Below, piece by piece: positions 39,001 to 50,819 of a stretch of 64,000 nt of DNA (its first letter is position 1; the number at the start of each line of letters is the position of its first letter). This DNA is from Panicum virgatum (Eukaryota; Streptophyta; Magnoliopsida; Poales; Poaceae): the NCBI RefSeq assembly GCF_016808335.1, contig NC_053144.1, positions 62,001 to 126,000 of the forward strand. The letters run 5' to 3'. The notes beneath the pieces were generated by a model, which did not search any database, was not told the origin of the DNA, and was given only the letters and a program-made list of their open reading frames with translations. Both the position numbers and the translations under genes were made by a program.

Positions 39001-39276
39001 TAAGACCGTTTACATTTTTATCCTTTTATGAAACAGGAGTAACAAAATAATTGTGATACTGACTGACAAATGATGCCATGTTTTTCTTTCATATATACAT
39101 GCATACTTTCGTGTACTCGGTGTCATCAGGGGTACGTATGTGTCAAACAATCTTCCTAGAAGAAATTCCAGCCATGAGTTTTGTTGCTTTGTATCATGCC
39201 ATGCTGATAAGTACAAACAGGACCAACTTGCACTTCTAGAAGAAAAGCAACTAAGTACTGAGCTAGCTATTTTCAG
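39001..39276. other. PDR intron sequence between hAT element and Walker A exon
   Basis: Ordinary AT-rich intron ending in TATTTTCAG at 39276. No element recognised. Confidence 0.5.
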
Positions 39277-42200
39277 GATGACGCTTCTCCTTGGGCCTCC
39301 ATCTTCAGGAAAGAGTACGCTCATGCGAGCACTCACTGGAAAGCTTGACAAAAATCTCAAGGTCTAACATAAAACCGTCATCGCGTGCCATTCTGTCAGT
39401 TTCTCTTATGCGTTTCTGTCACATGCTAAATCATTCTATTGCAAAACCAGGTCTCTGGCAGCATCACATATTGTGGCCATCCAATTTCAGAGTTCTATCC
39501 TGAGAGGACAAGTGCATATGTTGGTCAATATGATCTCCACAATGCAGAGATGACTGTAAGAGAGACGTTGGATTTCTCCAGGAGGTGCCTAGGCATCGGT
39601 GCCAGATATGAGATGCTCGCAGAACTTGCTAGAAGGGAGCGGGATGCAGGCATTAAGCCAGATCCTGAGATTAATGCTTTCATGAAAGCTACTGCAGTAC
39701 AAGGACAGGAGACTAATATTTTAACAGACGTCACTCTCAAGGTGTGGTTCTGATCTTACTGATAGGCTAAAAAAATGTGTTTATTGAGTTTGTCAAAAAT
39801 TATCTCAGGTGCTCGGGCTGGACATTTGTGCTGATATTATTATCGGTGATGAGATGATCAGAGGAATTTCTGGTGGGCAAAAGAAACGTGTGACAACTGG
39901 TATGAATATAAAGCCTGTCTGCTTGTTTCATCAATTTATAGTTGAAATCTTAATTCATTTTGTATTCAAATTAGTAACCCAGGATTTGTCTTATTCTTTT
40001 CCCCTTTTATGTAGGGGAGATGTTAACGGGGCCAGCAAGGGCTTTGTTTATGGACGAAATATCCACTGGACTGGATAGCTCGAGCACATTTCAGATTGTA
40101 AAGTTTATGAGACAATTGGTCTATGTAATGAATGAGACTGTCGTGATCTCTCTGCTCCAGCCACCGCCAGAGACCTACAATCTATTTGATGACATAATCC
40201 TATTATCAGAAGGATACATAGTCTACCATGGGCCACGCGAGAACATCTTGGAGTTCTTTGAGTCTGCTGGTTTCCGGTGCCCTGAAAGGAAAGGTGTTGC
40301 GGACTTTCTTCAAGAGGTCACTTCCAAGAAAGACCAGCAGCAATACTGGTACCTTGATCAGGAATATCATTATGTATCTGTACCGGAGTTTGCAGAACGT
40401 TTCAAGTCATTCCATGTAGGCCAGCTGATGCTTAAGGAGCTGCAAACTCCCTTCGAGAAGTCCAAAACCCATCCTGCTGCATTGACCACCAGAAAGTATG
40501 GGCTTTCCAGCTGGGAATCACTTAAGGCAGTGATGTCAAGAGAGCAGCTGTTGATGAAGCGCAACTCCATCATCTACATTTTCAAGGTCACCAAGTTGAT
40601 CATCCTTGCGCTCATGTCCATGACTATGTTCCTCGGAACAAATATGCCCCATGGGCAGATTTCTGATGGCAACAAATTCTTTGGGGCTCTGACTTTTAGT
40701 TTGATAACGGTCATGTTCAATGGTTTTGCTGAGCTACAATTGACCATAAAGAAGCTTCCAGTTTTCTACAAACATAGGGATTTCTTGTTCTTCCCTGCAT
40801 GGACCTTTGGACTGGCAAGCATAATCTTAAAAGTTCCTGTTTCGCTCGTGGAAGCAGCAGTATGGGTTGTTCTCACGTACTATGTGATGGGGTTTGCACC
40901 TGCTGCAGGAAGGTATCCATAACCCTTACCAACTTACACTATTTGCATATTCGAATTTCATCGTTTTGACACCATGGGCATTTACAGTTAGCTTCATGAC
41001 TCATGAGATCATTTGTCTGTTGATAATAGGTTCTTTTGTCAGTTTATAGCATTTTTTGCCACACACCAAGTGGCGATGGCTTTATTCTGATTTCTCGGTG
41101 CTATTTTGAAAACAATGGTTGTGGCCAATACTTTCGGTGTGTTTGTGCTGCTTATTATTTTCATCTTTGGAGGATTTGTCATCCGGAGAAGTAAGTATGC
41201 AAAATTCATCTATATTTCCATTGGCGCACAAGAAATCAGCAAAATCTTGTCATTCATATAGATGGAAGTAATCTTTTGACCTCTGAGTATGATGTGGGCA
41301 GATGACATCAAACCATGGTGGATCTGGGGTTACTGGGCATCTCCTATGATGTATAGCCAAAATGCAATATCTATCAACGAGTTCCTTGCCAGTAGATGGG
41401 CTATTGTAAGTTTTATTTCCCTATGAACCTGCTTTTCATCTTTTTTCTTGAGGCTTGCATAATGGGGGACTGAATATACTAATCTTGTAAAGGTGATTGC
41501 AATTTTGAATTAACGACAGCCATTTTAATACAGCCAAACAATGATACAACTATTGACGCACCAACAGTGGGCAAAGCTATTCTTAAATCCAAAGGCTTGT
41601 TTACTGGTGAATGGGGATTTTGGGTTTCCATTGGAGCCCTTATAGGATTCATTATTTTGTTCAACATCCTCTACCTTTGGGCCCTCACAATCTTGAGTCG
41701 TAAGCACTATTATTTTTCTTGTTGTATTTATTTTTGACAGTTTGGTGAGAGGGGGTGGGACTTCACCTTAATATGTTTGTTCATTCCAGCTAGTAGTTGG
41801 TACAATACCCAAATTTCAGAAGGTGAAGACAATGAACATGAAATGGTAGTGAAAGGAAGACACAAAGATGAAATATCCCAAGCTGTATGCAGTGATCCAG
41901 GTGCCATTGCTTGTAGTATTTCATCTTTCAATCTCTTAGTGTACTCTTCTATATGCACATCAGACTACTGCATATCTGTAATATTCTTTTATCTGGTCTA
42001 TGGGTTCAATGGTTGGACTTTTCCTGTATTATTTTACAAGCTATTGATGCCTGATGCTTCTCATTCATGGATATTCTGAGCATGAGTATTTATATGCATA
42101 TCTTCATATCCTATTTCTGCAGGCACTAATGGAGCAACAAAGAGACCAGCTCAGTCACACGTCACTTTGCCTTTCCAGCCTCTTTCACTTTGCTTTAACC

Positions 42201-43279
42201 ATGTAAACTATTATGTGGACATGCCTGCAGCCAAAGTTCTCCGACATATCATGACACAAGTTCCTTATGTCTCAAACCGAAATATCTCATCTTGTTTTGC
42301 AGGAAATGATGGAACAAGGATTCACAGAAAGCCGTCTACAGCTGCTCTCTGATATTAGTGGTGCTTTCAGGCCAGGGGTCCTGACAGCATTAGTTGGTGT
42401 GAGTGGAGCTGGAAAGACCACTTTGATGGATGTCCTGGCAGGAAGGAAAACAAGTGGAGTTATTGAAGGAGATATTACCCTGTCTGGTTACCCCAAAAAA
42501 CAAGAAACTTTTGCTCGGATTAGTGGCTATTGTGAACAGACTGATATCCATTCTCCGAATGTTACTGTATATGAATCATTATCTACTCTGCCTGGCTGCG
42601 TCTTTCCTCAGTTGTTGATGACAGTACGAAGAAGGTAGTTACTCACAGCAAGCTTCTCACTGAAGTAAATACAACCCTGTTCAATATATTTGAATATCTA
42701 AAAAGCAATTGTTTCTGACCAATTCATTTAAACTCCACATACTTAGATGTTTGTGGAGGAAGTGATGGCCCTTGTAGAGCTTGATGTGCTGCGAAATGCA
42801 CTGGTGGGTCTTCCTGGAGTTAGTGGGTTATCAACTGAACAAAGAAAAAGGCTGACAATTGCCGTGGAGCTGGTAGCGAACCCTTCAATCATTTTTATGG
42901 ACGAGCCAACTTCGGGTCTTGATGCTCGAGCTGCAGCAATTGTCATGCGCACAGTGCGAAATACAGTTAACACTGGGCGTACTGTTGTTTCCACAATCCA
43001 TCAGCCCAGCATTGATATATTTGAGTCTTTCGATGAGGTTCTCTGCTCTCTCTACTTCCTGAATTACCTCTACCTCAAAACTATGTGCGCGCGCGCATGT
43101 TTTAATTTTAGAAATGTGATATGCTCACACCTGGTTTCTTTTCCATCTTCTGCTTTTGAAACGGGGAGGGCAGGTTATTTATGCTGGTGAACTTGGTCGC
43201 CACTCTCACAAACTAGTTGAATATTTTGAGGTCAGTTCTCTTTTCTTATGTGTTTCAATTTGGGGATGACAAAGTTTTA

Positions 43280-43558
43280 GGGCCTATTTATTTGAGCTAC
43301 AGCTTTTGAGCTTTTCTGAAAAGCTGCTGCTGGCTTTTTGGTTCTGAAAATCCAACACTAGCTTTTAGAAGATGTGTTTAGCTTTCTGAGCTCAAAATGT
43401 TATGAAGAGCTCATAAAACTAAGCTTTCCATCTTTTCATAATAACTCAGCTTTTCTAGGCTTCTAGGTTTCCAGAAGCTGCACGAGAAGTTCACTGTTTG
43501 TTTGAGCTTCTGGCTTTTCACGCTCAGAAGTTGCCAGGAAGCTCAAACAAACAGGCCA
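43280..43558. mobile_element. Tourist-like MITE (PIF/Harbinger)
   Basis: Inverted termini GGGCCTATTTATTTGAGCT and AGCTCAAACAAACAGGCCA, flanked by TTA on both sides (43277-43279 and 43559-43561). Length 279 bp. TTA target and GGGCCTGTTTG-type ends are typical of Tourist elements. It sits in a late intron of the PDR pseudogene. Confidence 0.88.
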
Positions 43559-43653
43559 TTAGTTGTTTCTCAAGTTGATTCCATAACTCTCATAAATATG
43601 ACAAGTGTCTTTTGGAAGAAAAAAAAGACCAAACAAGGGTTGAACTCAATGCA

Positions 43654-45316
43654 GGTGTGAGGAACGAGAGTACTCTATCCTGCTTGTGATGAGTGAATTG
43701 TCAACCGTGCGGTGTGATCGTGCGCTTGGTCTTTGGATTGCAGGTACACGGGCGTCGAGTGTCGATGGGGAGCTGCCGTGGAGGTGCTGTGGCCGATGGA
43801 CCGTGCGGTGGACGGCGGTGAAGGGCAGCCGGGACCGGAGCTCGGACCGGGCGGCAGCTGTGACGTCCACTCCTGGATCGAGGGTGCAAGCGGCGACGGA
43901 AGGCGGGTTTCTTGGTTTGCGCCACAAAACCAAGGAGGCGGACGGCGGTTGAAGACGCCAAGTCGTGGAGGCACGGGCGTCGGTCTCGGGACTGACGGAG
44001 GCGACGGGCGTCGACGGTGTCTAGGGCCTCGCTGCGGGCGAGGAGGTGACGGGCGGCGGGCGGCGTCTAGGGCCGTCAGAAGGCCGAGGCGGGAACGGCG
44101 TCTAGGGCCACGGCGTGGAGGCGGGAATCTTCCCGCGCGTGGAGTTTTGGCGGTTTTCTCAAAACCGGCCACCTACCCGGGTTTCGCGGACCCTCCAAAA
44201 CCGCGGACTGGATCTTCATCAAGACGGCGGCATCGCGGAGAATACTTCGTTTCGAAGAAAGAACCTCGGCCGTCGGATGAGATCGTTGTACAGGGGGTGC
44301 TGCAGGCCAACCGGTCTGACCAGTCCCTGGCACCGGTCTGACCGGTCCAGCGTACCGGTCTGACCGGTCCCGCGGGTATAAATACCCCTTCACTTGTGTT
44401 AGGTTAATGGCGGCTTTTGTAATCTGTTCGTGGACTCTCTGTTTCTCCAGGCCGCCGCCCCTGCGTCTCCCTCCCTCTGTTCCTCTCGTTTGAGTTGATT
44501 TTGTCCATGGATTGTTGAAACCTTGTAAGGGATTTGATTGGGAAAGGAGGCCCTATCCTCCTCGTGGCCTCTGGGCTTTTGATTTGATTCAATCCCCTGG
44601 TTTTGTGCCTTGTGCAATGGATTTTCGATTTCGTTTTTGGCACACTTGATTGAGAGGAGGCTACGAGTTCTTTGCTGTGATTCCCATGCTCCCAACTCTG
44701 ATCTAAATCCTCTGGAATCACTGGCGTGTTCGAATTCGAGTTCTTGAGTGTTTGAGAAAACCCCAATCCCTTTTGATCTCTCCCATAATTCTCACGTTTC
44801 GTTGATCTTTAGGATGAGATCTTTTGGGGATATGTTCACGGAGTAGGGGCGAAGCAATCCCCCAAGTTTCATCGATTTTCATGGTCGTTTGCTCGAGATT
44901 CACCATTTGAATCCATTTTCTCGGGAGTTTTCTGAGTGCTACCGGTCAGACCGGTAGGCAAGACCGGTCAGACCGGTCTGCTTGCTCTTGAACTGCTGCG
45001 ACCGGTCAGACCGGTCCAGTGCACCGGTCAGACCGGTCCTGGCTATTCAGATCAGCTATTTTTCCGATTTGCTTCCGATTTGCTGCGTGGTTTCGCTCGC
45101 TCGTTCGAGGCTTTTTGTGTGGGTTTAGCTTTTCAATAGCTACTCCAAACATTGGTCAGAACGCTTGAGGGTTTGGGCGATTTTGGGACATAGGCCAACG
45201 ATTCGAATTTCGAAGAAATTTTGATCGGCTCCCATTCACCCCCCTCTGGTCGCCGGCTTCGGTCCCACAAGGTGCACCAAGAGTGGGCATTTTAACTTGT
45301 GTGAATCTCATTTTCC
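43654..45316 (+). mobile_element. LTR-like insertion with ACCGGTC motifs at an intron/exon border
   Basis: About 1.66 kb of GC-rich DNA unlike the surrounding intron, inserted just before the exon at 45322. GCAGG occurs on both sides (after AACTCAAT at ~43650 and at 45318-45322), a possible target duplication. A TATA-like TATAAATA lies at 44377-44384, followed by transcript-like sequence. CCCATTCACCCCCCTCTGG near 45228 resembles the region near the end of plant copia-type LTRs. Clusters of ACCGGTC(A/T)GACCGGT lie at ~44300-44375 and ~44940-45040. No coding domain was seen. The ends are not a clean TG...CA, so classification is uncertain. Confidence 0.45.
44300..45045. repeat. Dispersed palindromic ACCGGTC(A/T)GACCGGT clusters
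   Basis: At least three copies lie upstream of the TATA-like box (about 44309-44376) and at least four downstream (about 44940-45040). Each unit is an inverted pair of ACCGGT half-sites around GACC/GGTC. They could be protein-binding or silencing-associated motifs; no function is shown. Confidence 0.8.
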
Positions 45317-45455
45317 CGCAGGCGATTCCAGGCGTTCCAAAGATCACAGAAAGATATAATCCTGCGACGTGGGTGCTGGAAGTTAGCTCTCCTCTATCTG
45401 AGGCTCGCCTGAACATGAATTTTGCTGAAATTTATGCTAACTCTATGTTTTATAG

Positions 45456-45872
45456 GTAATTAGCCTTACTTTTTCAACAAGGCCATTTTTTTATCACTGT
45501 CTTGTTCTAACAATCCTTGAAAGTGGAGAGTGAAAAATGGCCTCTGTTATCATCACTCCCCGTCTCCCCACATTCATATTATTGTCTATTTTCTCGGGGA
45601 GGATAGTTTTACAATGCTTGCCTATTGAGGAATATGGTTATTGCAATATTTGAACTCTCCACACCTACTTAATGTTATTGGAAGAGATTAAGTGGTCATA
45701 AATAACATGCATTTAATTGGGATATGTTGGCTATCTCCTACTAACTTCTCCTTATATTAAATGATGATTCCTTGGTTTGTGCTAGAAGTGGGCTTGGACA
45801 AGAAAATGTGGAATGAAGTCGTTATAGTTTTATATTGTTGACACATATTTATCCTTTCATAACTATGATCAG
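45456..45872. other. PDR intron, no element recognised
   Basis: AT-rich intron bounded by TATAG|GTAATT and ATGATCAG|GAAAAACC. Nothing else seen. Confidence 0.6.
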
Positions 45873-46462
45873 GAAAAACCAAGAGCTGATCAAGGAGTTG
45901 AGTACACCCCCACCAGACTACCAGGATCTGTCATTTCCTACAAAATATTCACAGAACTTCTACGGCCAATGTGTTGCAAACTTTTGGAAGCAATACCATT
46001 CTTACTGGAAGAATCCACCCTACAATGCCATGTGCTATCTGATGACTCTGCTCTTTGGCCTTGTATTTGGTACAGTATTTTTGGCAAAAAGGAAAGAAGA
46101 TGTATGACCCTTCTTCGATACTTTAGTTGAAACTAAAATTGTTGGAATAATTCTACATTAGCTTCTATGGTGGCAATAACGCTTTAGATTTTTTTTTATG
46201 TATGACGCACACAGAGATTCACAACAAGATTTGTACAACCTACTTGGAGCCACCTATGCTGCTACCTTCTTTCTTGGGGCTTCCAACTGCATGATGGTTC
46301 AGCCTGTTGTGTCAATTGAGCGGGCAGTTTTCTATCGTGAAAAGGCAGCGGGGATGCACTCTCCATTATCCTATGCACTTGCTCAGGTGACCTTGCTTTA
46401 GCCTTCTTGGTATTAGGAGTCATTTTGAGTGAAATATAATATTTTTGGATGCATGACTTGTA

Positions 46463-46612
46463 CCTTCCTTCCAAAATATAATAGTTTGGATGCATTATAA
46501 ATAATTTGTACTATGTATCTAGATATAATATATATATCTAGGTGCATAGAGTGCATAGATAATCTATGTATCTAGTAAAGCTGAAATGATCTATAATTTG
46601 GAACGTAGGGAG
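46463..46612. mobile_element. Stowaway-like MITE
   Basis: Ends resemble CTCCCTCCGTTCCAAATTATA: CCTTCCTTCCAAAATATAATA on the left and TATAATTTGGAACGTAGGGAG on the right, flanked by TA on each side. Length 150 bp, AT-rich, inside a PDR intron. Confidence 0.8.
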
Positions 46613-47049
46613 TAGGAAATAAATGTTTTAGCTCATGCTTTTGAGTAGAGGACAAATTTGGGTGGCTGTTGGCTGCTCGAGCAGATGAAAGCATTAATAA
46701 CCAAACCAGCATATCGCTGGTCCATGTATAACTTGTTTAAGATGTTTTCTCAGTTTTCTTAGACTAGTAGTATGTAATTACATTCAAATGTGGCCAACAA
46801 TAATTAAAGAAGAAGTCAGGACTATAAAATCCAGTAATGGACAACAAGATATACTTGATAAATGAAAAATAATTTAAGTGACTTAAATGGAGTGCAAGGT
46901 TAAAGTTCAGTTTACTGAAACAGCACCTTTTAGCTCATTCTGGCATAACATAGGTCGTGCAAGTACAACAATGTGAGCATGAGCATCTTCTCCTTCAGTT
47001 ATCCATAGATCCATCAATTTACGAGATTATGCACATTTGACTTTGGCAG
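46613..47049. other. PDR intron, no element recognised
   Basis: AT-rich intron ending at GACTTTGGCAG before the last recognisable PDR exon. Nothing else seen. Confidence 0.6.
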
Positions 47050-47609
47050 GCATGTGTGGAGGTCATCTACAACATCATACAGGGGATTCTGTACACGATC
47101 CTCATATACGCGATGATTGGATATGATGGGAAAGCTGATAAATTCTTCTACTTCCTTTTCTTCATCACTGCGAGCTTCAACTACTTCACGCTGTTTGGTA
47201 TGATGTTGGTAGCATGCACTCCGTCTGTTTAGATAGCCAATCGAGGATATGATGGTGACGGCGGTGGTTACCAGGAGCACCATCGAAGACTAGCCACCGC
47301 ATACTCGGCCTAATTTAACTTTATACCATTATAATGATGTGCACTTCCTGATATAACACTTTTGTTTTTGGCACTACGGAATTAGCGCCGGAGAGAGAAA
47401 TTTTTTACATTTTTACCACTCTTGCTTGTGTGGACGTCAGCGCGTCATCCAGGTCAGCTCTCACCCCCGAGCCCGACCCGAGCCTATTTTGTCCAGCCCA
47501 GCCGCCCAAACCCGGCCCAGTGTCCACTCTCCTCCTTTCCTCTCCTCTGCATCCGCCGGCGTGTCTCATGGAGGTGGAAACGCCGGCGCCGCTGCAGCCA
47601 TGCAAGAAC

Positions 47610-49400
47610 TAGAGCTGGGTTTCCGATCAGATACCTGGGTTTGCCACTATCTGTACGACGACTACGGAAAATAGAATTCCAGCCCTTAATCGACGAAGTC
47701 AGGGCGAAGCTCTCGTCATGGAACGGCCGCCTCTTGACACAAGCCGGACGACTCAGCCTAACCAAATCTGTCCTCTCATCGCAACCAGTCTACCTTCTCA
47801 CTGTTCTAAAAACTTACAAGGAGACACTCCGGGAAATTGATGAACTAAGGAAACGCTTCCTATGGGCGGGAGACAAAGAACTCACCGGCAGCAAATGCAA
47901 AGTCAATTGGATCCGGTGCTACCTACCGAAGCAAAATAGGGGGTTGGGAGTGCTTGACTTGGTGCTGTTTGTTTTCAGTGATTTTTCTAAGTCTCTGTTA
48001 CATCAAAAGAAATCTTACTATTTTGGAGTATCAAATAAAATCTGTTTATAATTTTTTTGACAGCTGAGTGCTAATTCGCGAGACGAATCTAATGAGCCTA
48101 ATTAATCCATAATTTGCTACAGTGATGCTACAGTAACCGTCCGCTCATTACAAATTATTATACCTCATTATATTTGTCTTGCAGTTTAGCCCTAAGATTC
48201 TGCAGTTAGTTTTATAATTAATCTTTATTTAGTACTTCTAAATATTAAGATTCTTTTTTATGTGACATGGACTAAAGTTTAGCACCTGAAACGAAACCAA
48301 ACGAGAAATTTGCACGAGCCCTTCGCGTTCACTGGCTCTAGCATGAATGGACCGCCACGGACAGAGCATGGGTAGGCACAGAAACACCTTGCGACGAGGT
48401 TGACCAACAACTCTTCGCGGCTTGCACTAACATAACGTTAGGCGACAGGAACATGACGAGCTTCTGGCCAAAAGATATCGCACCAAACTTTGTTCCTTCT
48501 GTCAAAATCAAAGCGTCGAAAAGTAGCGGACGCCCTGTACAATGATAACTGGATCGGAGACATAAACATCTCCAACGGAATAACGACAACACACCTCCAA
48601 GAATATACACTGCTCTGGAACTTGACCCGTCAAATACAACTACGCCCTGGACACGTTGGCCAAATCCGATGGAAGTTCACAGAGTCCGGCAGCCTCGGCG
48701 TACAAAGCGCAATTCTTAGGATCCACCAGAGAAGTGCACCAAAACTCATTATGGCGCACTCATTCTGCAAGAATGTGTGTGGACCTCGAACCGTTTGGCG
48801 AGGCGCGTGGTTGGGAGCACAGCCCAGACTACCCATTGTGTGTCACCAGACGTTGGAGACGGCAAAACATTTTTTGGCGGACTGCAGATACACTAGAAGA
48901 ATATGAGAGTACATATCCACTTGGGCTGAGCAACCAAATTGGCAACTGAGAGTGTGGAGACCATACTCATCAGTGCAAAACATCCCCTCGCTGTGCTGGC
49001 CCTCTCGGGCATGGGCCAGGGTTCGGGGGGTTTTTCGCGGCCGGGTGAAGCCGTAGTCACTTCCTCTTAATGAAAAATGGTGGGGTCCGTTCACCCCCCG
49101 GCCGCGTTTTTTATATCGATGACAGACAGGCTCCCGGAAAGCCGGTAGGAGTCTTCTAGTGATCTGGGAGCTATGGAAAGAGAGAGAAATGCAAGGGTAT
49201 TCCGGTGACAAGAAGCATCTACATTAACCTTATTAATGGCAAACATCAAAGCAGAAGCTGCTGCTTGGACGTTGGCAGGAGCAAAAGACATAGCGCTATT
49301 GTTATCGCGAGAATAATCTTTTTCTTTTCCCCCACTAGCCGGCTGTATTTCACTCTTCTCTATCAATGAAATTGGCACCGTCTCGTGCCTCAAAAAAAAG
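47610..49400 (+). pseudogene. 5'-truncated L1-type LINE (reverse transcriptase C-terminus and zf-RVT)
   Basis: The left part (47614-47960) encodes the end of a plant non-LTR reverse transcriptase: FPIRYLGLPLS, KLSSWNGRLLTQAGRLSL and RKRFLWAGDKE. After a MITE insertion it resumes at about 48303 in frame fragments (KFARALRVHW, TSFW). Further on, the zinc-binding region typical of LINE C-termini (zf-RVT) reads GWEHSPDYPLC and CHQTLETAKHFLADCRYTRR in two frames, about 48815-48900. The tail has ATCAATGAAATTGGC followed by an A run at 49391-49398. Several frameshifts exclude activity. Upstream endonuclease and most of the RT are absent, as usual for 5'-truncated copies. Confidence 0.85.
47964..48302. 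mobile_element. Tourist-like MITE inside the LINE
   Basis: It interrupts the LINE reading frame between CTTGACTTG and GAGAAATTTGCACG. Imperfect inverted ends (GTGCTGTTTGTTTTCAG, and GTTTGGTTTCGTTTCAG read inward). The interior has CGCGAGACGAATCTAATGAG and CATAATTTGCTACAGTGATG, both common in grass MITEs. The exact target duplication is unclear. Confidence 0.7.
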
Positions 49401-50262
49401 AAAGAGATGACAATATGGGCCCTGGGAGGAGTCCGACGAGGGAGGCACTCAAGGAGTCCGTCTGCTCTGGCTAGAGAGGAGCGAGAGATAGAGAGCGGCG
49501 GCGTGCAGTTCTCGAAGAGTGAGAGAACAGAGAGGGAGGAGAGAGGCCCACACGCACAGGAGAGGATCCATTGGATCCAATCCAATCGTCGGTGGTAAAG
49601 GATAAGTGAGGGCAACGTCGTCTTCTTATGGAGGCTATAAAATGAAAATGAAAAGGAAAATCAGAGAAATAGAGAAAAAAGATGAAATCCCATGAATCAA
49701 AAGAATTCGTGTGCGGCTGTTATATTTCAAAAGCTTACAAATTGGATGTTAAAATGCGTGAGGCGTACGTATTTAGTATTTATCGAAATTTGAGGGTCAC
49801 CGTCGGTATCCTTGTAACTAGCTGTAATTACGTGCAAAACTTACCCTCAAAGTAGAAATAAAAGTAGGGGAAGTTGCTGCACTATCAATAAACTAGTTTT
49901 GGGTAAAATTATCTATAAATTTTAGATTTTTCTGGTTGGCTTTTGGCTTTTGCAAAAATAAAAAAAGGTCGGAAAGCACAATCAACACTCCTAGTATTCG
50001 TAGCCCAAAGCTGTTTAGGATTTTAGTAGTTATATCGCTGCTTTTCGGAAAGCCTATTTATATGTTGCAATTATTGTTCCCTTAAATGGTTATTTAGCCT
50101 ATTTAAGCACAATTTAGACGCTGCACTGCGGTACACCGTTTTCATTTAATCAGTTGTTTTGACCATTTAACAGTCGTTCTGGGTTTGACTTTCTATAGAA
50201 ACAAATATTTTAGAATTTAATAGTATTGTGCTTTCAGTGTTTGGATTTTGAGTTGTGGTGTA
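49401..50262. other. Intergenic sequence
   Basis: A purine-rich GAGAGA stretch at about 49470-49560, then AT-rich DNA. No gene or element boundaries recognised until the Helitron-like terminus at 50263. Confidence 0.5.
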
Positions 50263-50295
50263 TCTATACTACAAGGATGCAAAAAAATTAAAATT
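50263..50295 (+). mobile_element. Candidate Helitron 5' terminus
   Basis: The sequence ...GTA|TCTATACTACAAGGATGC fits the TC-starting 5' end of plant Helitrons (TCTMTACTAY-like) with A as the preceding host base. It stands ~550 bp upstream of a run of same-strand gene fragments. The matching 3' end (hairpin plus CTRR followed by T) was not found in the window, so this is a hypothesis. Confidence 0.4.
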
Positions 50296-50819
50296 ATCTT
50301 TCACTAAAAAAATTAACCCCTACCCTCTCACACAGTGCCCACTAATCAGAAAGATTTTGATCGAACTCTAGCTCGACGAAACTCCCCAGCGGCAAAAACA
50401 ATGTTTCCGCGATGTTTCATCCTTCCCCGACGTGTTTTTTTTCACCGAGGCAAAATGTACCCGCCCGCCTGTACCCACCCGAAATTTCCGCCCGTCACTT
50501 CTCACCCCCACGCTCTCCTTCTCCCGCTTCGGCCCCCTCCTGCCCCACGACGGTCTCGGCACCCAGAGATCGGCTCCCGAGTAGCGGCGCCGGAGTTGTG
50601 GCCCTGGTAGCAGTGGAGCTGTCGTGCGGGATGGTGGTGGGATCATGCGTCACTGTGGTGTCTCGGCCATGGGATGCGTCACTATGGGGTGTTGGGCGGA
50701 TCCGATCTGGTGAAGATTATGGAGCAACTCGGCAGAACAGGTCTGGGATGTGCACACACAACTTTGGCGACGATCTGTTGTTAACTGGAATTGCACATTG
50801 TTGCTAAACCTTGTTGCAG
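50296..50819. other. GC-rich leader before the phosphomannomutase fragment
   Basis: CCCGCC-rich sequence at 50455-50560 resembling a plant promoter or 5' UTR, then unassigned sequence. Open frames on both strands (for example 50412-50807) show no domain. No recognisable phosphomannomutase N-terminus (DVDGT motif) is present. Confidence 0.4.

Larger units (their letters stand above)
34775..47232 (+). pseudogene. PDR-type ABCG (full-size pleiotropic drug resistance) transporter pseudogene
   Basis: PDR/ABCG transporters are plasma-membrane exporters with two nucleotide-binding and two transmembrane domains. Exons in order (approximate): 34775-34895 ([15 protein letters not shown]), 36143-36225, 39277-39361 (Walker [10 protein letters not shown]), 39451-39741, 39809-39899 (signature [12 protein letters not shown]), 40015-40912 (Walker [13 protein letters not shown] plus first membrane domain), 41030-41190, 41302-41405, 41534-41699, 41790-41900, 42123-42229, 42303-42634 (second Walker [10 protein letters not shown]), 42747-43037 ([28 protein letters not shown]), ~43149-43230, 45322-45455, 45873-46101, 46215-46386, 47050-47232. 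Defects: no first exon; TGA at 41088-41090; a 1-bp deletion near 42583; a non-GT site at 42230 (GCC, possibly a GC donor); no clear acceptor before 43149; and TAG at 47230, so the last membrane segments are absent. Introns are swollen by transposons. It is clearly non-functional as assembled. Confidence 0.93.

Noticed and set aside
43675..44341. 165- and 202-codon ORFs in the PDR intron
   Set aside because: GC-rich shadow frames on both strands of the LTR-like insertion without recognisable domains.
47422..47613. N-terminal part of the ORF that leads into LINE sequence
   Set aside because: Pro/Arg-rich reading of upstream DNA; LINE homology starts only near 47614, so this is flanking sequence.
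49984..49998. CTCCTAGTATTC as a Helitron 3' end
   Set aside because: Four-base match only, no hairpin upstream.
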